This document shows positions 44,465 through 50,782 of a stretch of DNA of 64,000 bases, piece by piece. The translations under genes and the position numbers were made by a program. Where the stretch lies: assembly GCF_900129425.1 (NCBI RefSeq), contig NZ_LT670817.1:1488001-1552000 (forward strand), given 5' to 3'. This DNA comes from Bradyrhizobium erythrophlei. GTDB lineage: Bacteria > Pseudomonadota > Alphaproteobacteria > Rhizobiales > Xanthobacteraceae. Positions within the stretch are counted from its first letter, which is position 1, and every line of letters starts with the position of its first letter. A model generated the notes under the pieces. It was not told where the DNA came from. It did not search any database and worked only from the letters and a program-made list of their open reading frames with translations.

Positions 44465-44580
44465 GCGGGCGCAAGCTTGCGTCTCGAAGGATGGTCACGG
44501 GCCGCCATGGTTCGAGACGCGCCAACGGGTCCGCGCGAAGCGCGGCCCGATGATAAACTCCGACGTGCTGCTCACCATCG
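44465..44580. repeat. Family C repeat, copy 2
   Basis: Contains AAGCTTGCGTCTCGAAGGATGG and GGGTCCGCGCGAAGCGCGGC with GATGATAAACTCC, shared almost exactly with 49080-49115 in copy 3. Confidence 0.75.
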
Positions 44581-44591
44581 GGAAAAGTTAG

Positions 44592-44695
44592 CCTCCAAAA
44601 ACACTTGCGCCGGTCTCGGGGTGAGGCACCACCCATGAGACCGGCGAGCAAGCTTGGAGGTGGTTCTTCTTATCGGACGCCCCCGGTTTTTGTTT
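44592..44695 (+). ncRNA. Candidate structured RNA with a long perfect stem
   Basis: Nested pairs: CCTCCAA (44592-44598) with TTGGAGG (44654-44660), CTTGC (44604-44608) with GCAAG (44648-44652), GCCGGTCTC (44609-44617) with GAGACCGGC (44637-44645), and GGGTG (44619-44623) with CACCC (44630-44634). T runs follow at 44677-44687. No open frame fits. The strand is chosen from the T run. I do not recognise a known RNA family. Confidence 0.45.
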
Positions 44696-45007
44696 TTCAC
44701 AATCCAATCGAGCAGGATCACGAACTCCGGAGCACCATCTTCGGAAGGCCAGTCGTCTCAGTCTCCCGAATCGGTCTCCGCGGTTCCACCGGGATAGCGT
44801 CCAGTTGCTAACGATCGGCGTCGTAGCGGCGCAAACATTGCCGCCGTGGTTAGCGGAGTGTTACGTTCGGGAGTGCAATTGGGGCCTCCGCCGGCATTTT
44901 GACGGCAAATCCGCCCGGCCATCGCCTTGATTCCCCGTCTCCCCGCCGATACGGTCCCGCGCGCTTGCCGCGCCTCCAGCGAAATCAGACGAAATCAGAA
45001 TCGAACG
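44696..45007. other. Region upstream of glyQ
   Basis: Non-coding as far as I can see. It carries no long palindrome of families A to D. It should hold the glyQ promoter; the gene is preceded by a weak AAATCAGAATCGAACG rather than a strong ribosome site. Confidence 0.4.
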
Positions 45008-45955
45008 ATGGACTCCCTGCCTCCGCACATGCGCCCGGAACGCTCGTTCCAGGGATTGATCCTGACGCTGCAGCGTTTTTGGGCGGACTACGGCTGCGTG
45101 ATCCTGCAGCCCTACGACATGGAAGTGGGGGCGGGCACCTTTCACCCGGCGACCACGCTGCGCGCGCTCGGCCCGAAACGCTGGAACGCGGCCTATGTGC
45201 AGCCCTCGCGGCGGCCGAAGGACGGCCGCTACGGTGAAAATCCCAACCGGCTGCAGCACTATTACCAGTTCCAGGTGATCCTGAAGCCGTCGCCGCCGGA
45301 CATTCAGGACCTTTATCTGAAGTCGCTCGCCGCCATCGGCGTCGATAGCGCGCTGCACGACATCCGCTTTGTCGAGGACGACTGGGAAAGCCCGACGCTC
45401 GGCGCCTGGGGACTGGGCTGGGAATGCTGGTGCGACGGCATGGAAGTGTCGCAATTCACTTACTTCCAGCAGGTCGCGGGCGTCGAATGCGCGCCGGTGG
45501 CCGGCGAACTCACCTACGGGCTGGAGCGGCTGGCGATGTATGTGCAGGGCGTCGACCGCGTCTACGATCTTAATTTCAATGGCCGCGAAGGCGCCGAGAA
45601 GGTCACCTATGGCGACGTGTTCCTGCAGGCCGAGCAGGAATATTCGCGGCACAATTTCGAATATTCCGACGCCGACATGCTGTTCAAGCAATTCGCCATG
45701 GCCGAGGAAGCCTGCAAAAAATATCTCGAGGCCGGCTGGAAAGACGGCAAGCGCGAGGCGCATCTGATGGCGCTGCCAGCCTACGACCAGTGCATCAAGG
45801 CCAGCCACGCCTTCAACCTGCTCGACGCCCGCGGCGTGATCTCGGTGACCGAGCGGCAAAGTTACATCATGCGCGTGCGCGAACTGGCCAAGGCCTGCGG
45901 CGAGGCCTGGATGCATACCGAAGCGGGCGGGGCGGGTTCTTTACCCTCCCCTTGA
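45008..45955 (+). CDS. glyQ: Glycyl-tRNA synthetase alpha subunit
   Basis: 315 residues from ATG 45008 (an internal ATG at 45029, MRPERSF, is an alternative). The class II catalytic core shows in FQGLILTLQRFWADYGCVILQPYDMEVGAGTFHP, RPKDGRYGENPNRLQHYYQFQVILKPSP and EDDWESPTLGAWGLGWE. The subunit charges tRNA-Gly together with GlyS. The last residues (GGAGSLPSP) are encoded by the start of a family D repeat. Downstream partner glyS is 622 bases away, separated by a repeat-bracketed gene. Confidence 0.96.
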   Translation: MDSLPPHMRPERSFQGLILTLQRFWADYGCVILQPYDMEVGAGTFHPATTLRALGPKRWNAAYVQPSRRPKDGRYGENPNRLQHYYQFQVILKPSPPDIQDLYLKSLAAIGVDSALHDIRFVEDDWESPTLGAWGLGWECWCDGMEVSQFTYFQQVAGVECAPVAGELTYGLERLAMYVQGVDRVYDLNFNGREGAEKVTYGDVFLQAEQEYSRHNFEYSDADMLFKQFAMAEEACKKYLEAGWKDGKREAHLMALPAYDQCIKASHAFNLLDARGVISVTERQSYIMRVRELAKACGEAWMHTEAGGAGSLPSP

Positions 45956-46003
45956 GGGGGAGGGTCGCTCGCCCATGCTTGGGCGAGCGGGGTGGGGTGA
46001 AAG
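45944..46003. repeat. Family D palindromic repeat at the glyQ end
   Basis: CCCTCCCCTTGAGGGGGAGGG followed by CGCTCGCCCATGCTTGGGCGAGCG, two adjacent hairpins starting within the last glyQ codons. Possibly a transcription attenuator between glyQ and glyS. Confidence 0.75.
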
Positions 46004-46085
46004 GCGGTCTGCGATGTCGCACGAATCCGCTAGATTAAGAAAGTTTGATTTTGGATTTGAAAATTGCAGCGAGCGCCAACCTGCT

Positions 46086-46162
46086 CCCCTCCCCCCGCGC
46101 GCGAAGCGCGTGGCGGGGTCGAGACGAGCGAAGCTCGCTCTTAGGGGTCGGGGGTGGGGGGT
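46086..46162. repeat. Family D repeat with left inverted arm of the DUF559 cassette
   Basis: CTCCCCTCCCCCCGCGCG, then palindromes GCGCGCGAAGCGCG and GAGCGAAGCTC, ending with AGGGGTCGGGGGTGGGGGGT (46143-46162). The last 20 bases are exactly inverted at 46524-46543. Confidence 0.8.
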
Positions 46163-46164
46163 GG

Positions 46165-46572
46165 ATGACACGGGGAACGCGGCGTGCTGTCGACCACCGC
46201 GTGCCCCGCGCACGCGCTTTGCGTCGAGACGCGACCGAAGCCGAAAAAAAACTCTGGCAACATCTTCGCCTGCCGCCGTTCAAGGAGCACCACTTCCGAC
46301 GTCAAGCGACGATCGGTCCTTACTTCGCCGATTTCGCCAGCCACCAGCTAAAGCTTGTCATCGAACTCGACGGCGGACAGCACTCTGACAATACGTCGGA
46401 CGAGACACGCACCCGGTATCTCGAAGCAAACGGCTATCGCGTGCTGCGGTTCTGGAATAACGAGGTCTTCGAGAACATGCCCAGCGTTCTCTCGGCGATC
46501 GGTACAGCAGTGAATGCTGATAGACCCCCCACCCCCGACCCCTCCCCGCCGCAAGCGGGGGGAGGGGAGTAG
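46165..46572 (+). CDS. DUF559 endonuclease-like protein (Vsr-related fold)
   Basis: 135 residues from ATG 46165. The DUF559 nuclease domain is complete: ARALRRDATEAEKKLWQHLR, then HHFRRQATIGPYFADFASHQLKLVIELDGGQH with the acidic catalytic residues, and YRVLRFWNNEVFENMPSVL. The fold is that of very short patch repair and restriction endonucleases. Both ends sit in inverted family D repeats, and its last 15 codons are repeat sequence (PPTPDPSPPQAGG). The gene interrupts the normal glyQ-glyS pair, so it was probably inserted. No methylase accompanies it. Confidence 0.82.
   Translation: MTRGTRRAVDHRVPRARALRRDATEAEKKLWQHLRLPPFKEHHFRRQATIGPYFADFASHQLKLVIELDGGQHSDNTSDETRTRYLEANGYRVLRFWNNEVFENMPSVLSAIGTAVNADRPPTPDPSPPQAGGGE
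46524..46571. repeat. Family D repeat, right inverted arm of the DUF559 cassette
   Basis: ACCCCCCACCCCCGACCCCT (46524-46543) followed by CCCCGCCGCAAGCGGGG. It overlaps the last codons of the DUF559 gene and ends six bases before glyS. Confidence 0.8.
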
Positions 46573-46577
46573 AGCCA

Positions 46578-48848
46578 ATGCCCGATCTTCTCCTCGAACT
46601 ATTCTCAGAAGAAATTCCCGCGCGGATGCAGGCGAAGGCGGCGGAGGATCTGCGCCGCATGGTGACGGATAAACTGGTCGCCGAGGGCCTGGTCTATGAA
46701 GGCGCCAAGGCGTTCGTGACGCCGCGGCGGCTGACGCTGACGGTGCACGGCATTCCCGTGCGTCAGTCGGACCTGAAGGAAGAGCGCAAGGGCCCGCGGG
46801 TCGGCGGCCCGGAAGCCGCGATCGCGGGCTTTCTCAAGGCCACCGGCCTTGCGTCGCTCGACGAGGCAAAGATCCAGCGCGATCCGAAGAAGGGAGATTT
46901 CTACGTCGCGCTGATCGAAAAGCCCGGCCGCGCCACGTCGGACGTGCTCGCCGACATGCTGCCGGTGATTATCCGCACCTTCCCTTGGCCGAAATCGATG
47001 CGCTGGGGCGAACGTTCGGCGCGGCCGGGCGCGCTGCAATGGGTGCGGCCGCTGCATGCCATCGTCGCCACCTTCGGTCTGGAGACCGAGGAGCCCGACG
47101 TCGTGAAATTCGCCGTCGACGGCATCGAAGCCGGCCAGACCACGTTCGGCCACCGCTTCATGGCGCCGGCGCCGATCGCCGTGCGCCGGTTCGAGGATTA
47201 CGAAGCGAAACTGCTGGAAGCGAAGGTCGTGCTCGATCCCGAGCGCCGCAAGGACACCATCGCCACCGACGCAAGGACTCTGGCGCAGGCGCAGAATTTC
47301 GAACTGGTCGAAGACCAGGGCCTGCTCGACGAAGTCTCGGGACTGGTCGAATGGCCGGTCGTGCTGATGGGATCGTTCGACGAGGAATTTTTGTCAATTC
47401 CGGGCGAGGTGATCCGCGCCACCATTCGCAACAACCAAAAATGTTTTGTGGTGCGGCAGCCTGCTTCACCTCTCCCCGCCGGGAAGAGGTCGAAGGCGCG
47501 CGCCAGCGCGACGGCGGGTGAGGGGGCTGGAAACTCTCATGCGATCGACCCCCCTCACCCGGCACTGCGTGCCGACCTCTCCCCAACGGGGAGAGGTGAA
47601 GCAGGCAGCGGGGGGAGGGGGGAAGTCCTCACCAACAAGTTCATCCTCACCGCCAACATCGAGGCGTCCGACGGCGGCAAGGCCATCATCGCCGGCAACG
47701 AGCGCGTGATCCGCGCACGCCTGAGCGACGCGAAGTTTTTCTACGAGACCGATCTCAAGACAAAACTCGAAGATCGCTTGCCGAAATTCGAGAACATCGT
47801 GTTTCATGAAAAGCTGGGGACGCAAGCCGAACGCATCGCGCGAATCAAACGGCTGGCCGCCGAAATCGCGCCGCTGGTCGGCGCCGATGTCGAAAAGGCA
47901 AAACGCGCCGCGCATCTGGCGAAGGCGGATCTGCTGACCGAAGTGGTCGGCGAATTCCCGGAGCTGCAGGGCCTGATGGGAAAATACTACGCGCTGGCGC
48001 AGGGCGAGGACGCTTCCGTCGCCGCCGCGAGCGAGGAGCACTACAAGCCGCAGGGACCGAACGATCGCGTGCCGACCGATCCGGTGTCAGTTGCTGTGGC
48101 GCTGGCGGATAAGATCGACACGCTGGTTGGGTTTTGGGCGATCGACGAGAAGCCGACGGGGAGCAAGGACCCGTATGCGTTGAGACGTGCGGCATTGGGT
48201 GCGATCAGGTTGATAGTCGAAAACGGTCTTCGACTATCAATGTTGAAAACTGCCGAACTCGCGATTTCAGGTTTGCTCGATACCGGTACAAAATACCCAG
48301 TTGTGGATTCTGGTAAAATTCCAGGCGAGCTTCTTACTTTCTTCGCCGACCGTCTGAAAGTGCAACTGCGCGAGCAGGGATCGCGCCACGATCTCGTCGA
48401 CGCCGTGTTCGCGCTCGAAGGCCAGGACGACCTCCTCATGGTCGTCCGTCGCGTCGAAGCGCTGGGAAAATTCCTCGATACCGACGACGGCAAGAACCTG
48501 CTCGCGGGCACCAAGCGCGCCGCGAACATCTTGCGCATCGAGGAAAAGAAGGACGGCAAGGCCTATGACGGCGCGCCGAACGCGGCGCTCTATAGTCTCG
48601 ATGAAGAGAAGGCTCTCGCGAAAGCGATCGACCAGGTGAAGGCGGAAGCCAGCGCTGCCGTCGCCAAGGAAGATTTCGCCGGTGCGATGACCGCGCTGGC
48701 AAAACTGCGCCCGGCGGTCGATGCGTTCTTCGACAAGGTGAAGGTCAATGACGACGACGCCAGCGTGCGCGAAAATCGCCTGAAGCTGCTGAACGAAATC
48801 CGCGCCGCCACACGCGCGGTGGCGGATTTTTCCAGGATACAGGATTGA
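46578..48848 (+). CDS. glyS: Glycyl-tRNA synthetase beta subunit with an in-frame repeat insertion
   Basis: 756 residues against about 700 usual. Start MPDLLLELFSEEIPARMQ is canonical, as are FGHRFMAPAPI and the C-terminal tRNA-binding region. Between FVVR (about residue 292) and LTNKFILTANIEASDGG some 50 residues of repeat-encoded sequence are inserted in frame (about 294-351: PASPLPAGKR...LSPTGRGEAG). No stop interrupts the frame, and the gene is probably essential, so the enzyme is expected to tolerate the insertion as a surface loop. Confidence 0.95.
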   Translation: MPDLLLELFSEEIPARMQAKAAEDLRRMVTDKLVAEGLVYEGAKAFVTPRRLTLTVHGIPVRQSDLKEERKGPRVGGPEAAIAGFLKATGLASLDEAKIQRDPKKGDFYVALIEKPGRATSDVLADMLPVIIRTFPWPKSMRWGERSARPGALQWVRPLHAIVATFGLETEEPDVVKFAVDGIEAGQTTFGHRFMAPAPIAVRRFEDYEAKLLEAKVVLDPERRKDTIATDARTLAQAQNFELVEDQGLLDEVSGLVEWPVVLMGSFDEEFLSIPGEVIRATIRNNQKCFVVRQPASPLPAGKRSKARASATAGEGAGNSHAIDPPHPALRADLSPTGRGEAGSGGRGEVLTNKFILTANIEASDGGKAIIAGNERVIRARLSDAKFFYETDLKTKLEDRLPKFENIVFHEKLGTQAERIARIKRLAAEIAPLVGADVEKAKRAAHLAKADLLTEVVGEFPELQGLMGKYYALAQGEDASVAAASEEHYKPQGPNDRVPTDPVSVAVALADKIDTLVGFWAIDEKPTGSKDPYALRRAALGAIRLIVENGLRLSMLKTAELAISGLLDTGTKYPVVDSGKIPGELLTFFADRLKVQLREQGSRHDLVDAVFALEGQDDLLMVVRRVEALGKFLDTDDGKNLLAGTKRAANILRIEEKKDGKAYDGAPNAALYSLDEEKALAKAIDQVKAEASAAVAKEDFAGAMTALAKLRPAVDAFFDKVKVNDDDASVRENRLKLLNEIRAATRAVADFSRIQD
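47459..47606. repeat. Palindromic element inserted in glyS
   Basis: Terminal inverted repeats GCCTGCTTCACCTCTCCCC (47459-47477) and GGGGAGAGGTGAAGCAGGC (47588-47606) are perfect. Inner halves also pair (GGCGGGTGAGGGGG with CCCCCCTCACCCGGC). The element reads open in the glyS frame. Confidence 0.9.
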
Positions 48849-48876
48849 GTTTCCGCGCGAGCGCACTCTCTCATGC

Positions 48877-48962
48877 GTCATGCCCGGCCTTGTGCCGGGC
48901 ATCTACGTGTCTTCTCATTCAAGTAAGACGTGGATGGCCGGGTCAAAGCCCGGCCATGACGG
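48877..48962. repeat. Family A palindromic repeat, copy 6
   Basis: Arms GTCATGCCCGGCC and GCCCGGCCATGAC around CATCTACGTGTCTT / AAGACGTGGATG, 29 bases after the glyS stop. Confidence 0.85.
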
Positions 48963-48989
48963 GTATTGGCTCATTACGTTCGCGGTGAA

Positions 48990-49205
48990 CTGCGACACGG
49001 AGCGCGGCACATCCTTCGCGACGCGCGGGGGCGCGCTCCTTAGAGCCTGAACACGGACCTCATCCTGAGGAGCTTGCCACCGGGTCCGCGCGAAGCGCGG
49101 CCCGATGATAAACTCCGCAAGCGTCTCGAAGGATGGACGCAACATATTGACTCGCAGCCATCCTTCGAGACGCGGCCAAGAGGCCGCTCCTCAGGATGAG
49201 GGTTC
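48990..49205. repeat. Family C repeat, copy 3 (long)
   Basis: CTCATCCTGAGGAGC (near 49055) is mirrored by GCTCCTCAGGATGAG (near 49190); inside are CGGGTCCGCGCGAAGCGCGG, GCGTCTCGAAGGATGG and CCATCCTTCGAGACGCG. It is the most complete copy of the family in the window. Confidence 0.8.
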
Positions 49206-49845
49206 ATTGCATTCGCTGGCCTGAAAGCCGGACTGATTTGCCCGACAGGCAATTTTTCAACCGGCGTGTCTAGCCCCCTTTGCAAAAATATTCTGTTTTT
49301 CCGAAAGCGCAAATCAGCCTATATCCATCGCCATCCTGTTCCACTCAGAGGGGCGTTTCGCGAACGTCACGGACGCGGGGCGGGGTGCGGTGGACGCGGC
49401 GGCGCGCTTGACGGGCGGTGCCAACGCGGACGGCGAAGACGTGTGGTCCTGACGCCTCGGTGCTGGCGTCAAGTTTGCGGAAATTATCCGCAGGCGACGG
49501 TGGCAAGAAAGCCGATCACCGGGGAGAGCACGGCATAAGCCGTAAACCATTGCGCGGGGAATGCCGGATGATTCCGGTAAACTCGCTGTGAATACTCGTG
49601 TGCATACTTACTACCCATAGCGCACACGAGGCTGCGGGTGCATCGGGCGCCCGGCATTCCCTGCGCCCTCTGATTGGAGAGGGCCGATGATGATGGCAAA
49701 CCTCGCGCACAACATGCGGCGAGATCGCGAAGCTGTGTCTGGTGATGACTGACTGCTGAAATTTGCATCTTTTCTCACCGTCTCATGATGAAGGCGTGCT
49801 TTGTGCAGGGACGTGTGCGTTCACAAAGAAACGGACAAAACAAAA
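49206..49845. other. Non-coding or decayed region between glyS and the DUF1236 gene
   Basis: About 640 bases. A plus-strand frame at 49266-49538 reads RHPVPLRGAFRERHGRGAG and similar text that I remember as a recurrent hypothetical-protein family in Bradyrhizobium genomes; the following sequence is interrupted by stops. I interpret it as a dispersed repeat or decayed gene of unknown nature rather than a functional gene. Confidence 0.4.
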
Positions 49846-49878
49846 GCCCCGCCCGGCGGGGGGGAAACCGGGCGAGGC
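49846..49878 (-). terminator. Rho-independent terminator of the DUF1236 gene
   Basis: On the minus strand, GCCTCGCCCGG pairs with CCGGGCGGGGC, followed by TTTTGTTTTGT. Located about 50 bases beyond the stop at 49930. Confidence 0.75.
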
Positions 49879-49929
49879 CTTGATGTCCGGTCGCCGTTGC
49901 AGCGCCCCGGACAATTCGCTTGGGCTGAT

Positions 49930-50295
49930 TTACTCGACGACCTGAACGATGCGGCGCGAGCGCGGTTCGACCAGTACGGTGCGGCCATTGACCACAGTGT
50001 AGCGATAGGGCGTGACGGCGTAGGTCTGCGGCACGTCGTAATAGGTCACGCCGGTTTCCGGCAGCACGCCGCCCACCACAACCTGATCCGGAATCGCGTA
50101 GTTCGGCACCCGTTCGCGAATAATGTATTCGCGGAACGCCGGCCGCTGATCGATGGCGATGCCGCCGGCCTCGTCGGAGACGATCACGGGGCCTCCGCGA
50201 ACGAGGCCGGTGGTGATTTCGCTCTGCGCCTGTGCCGCGATCGGCGCGCTGATGGCGCCCGCGATCGCTGCAATGGCAAGTATCTTGCTCCGCAT
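49930..50295 (-). CDS. Exported DUF1236 protein
   Basis: 121 residues from ATG 50295, with ribosome site AAGGAGCTAATC. Signal peptide (MRSKILAIAAIAGAISAPIAAQA, cleavage near 23) then a DUF1236 domain (PAFREYIIRERVPNYAIPDQVVVGGVLPETGVTYYDVP). Family of unknown function, common in Bradyrhizobium and relatives, presumed periplasmic. A terminator follows. The longer frame upstream lacks a start signal. Confidence 0.88.
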   Translation of the reverse strand: MRSKILAIAAIAGAISAPIAAQAQSEITTGLVRGGPVIVSDEAGGIAIDQRPAFREYIIRERVPNYAIPDQVVVGGVLPETGVTYYDVPQTYAVTPYRYTVVNGRTVLVEPRSRRIVQVVE

Positions 50296-50536
50296 GATTA
50301 GCTCCTTCGCGATGAAACGCGCCCGCTCGCGCCGGCGCGCAATCCCACCCAATTCATCGCGCGCGGCATCGTTCCCCGGAACATGCGGTTGTGACCGCCG
50401 CAATTTACGGCATTTTTCGCCGGCGCCGGAACTCATGCGGACGACAAGCGTCTCCTATCGTGGAACCGCGCATGGGGATAAAATGCGGGCCTCGATTCGA
50501 CTTTTTCCCACAGCGCTGTAGCGAACAGGATTCCAG

Positions 50537-50692
50537 ATGACCCTTACGGTTGCCCACATTTCACCGATCATGTCCGTGATCGCAGGCCTGCTCATTCTGA
50601 TCATGCCGCGGTTGCTCAATCTGGTGGTGGCGATCTTTCTGATTCTCAACGGCCTGATCGGCCTCGGACTGCTCAGATGGCTTCATATCTAG
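50537..50692 (+). CDS. DUF3096 small membrane protein
   Basis: 51 residues. Two hydrophobic helices (SVIAGLLILIMPRLLNLVVAI and FLILNGLIGLGLLRWL) fill almost the whole protein, the DUF3096 pattern. No function is known. The ATG follows GGATTCCAG. It stands alone between the DUF1236 and ppdK genes. Confidence 0.8.
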   Translation: MTLTVAHISPIMSVIAGLLILIMPRLLNLVVAIFLILNGLIGLGLLRWLHI

Positions 50693-50782
50693 CGTCAAAA
50701 CGCGCCTTGTTGCCTTGCGCGGAACTCACCAAAGTGGTGTAAGGCGCGCAACTTCCTCTCCTCTCGCGGATTATTTGCAGTC

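Noticed and set aside
44592..44660. SRP (4.5S) RNA
   Set aside because: Lacks the GGAA tetraloop and AGCAG internal loop of the SRP helix 8 region.
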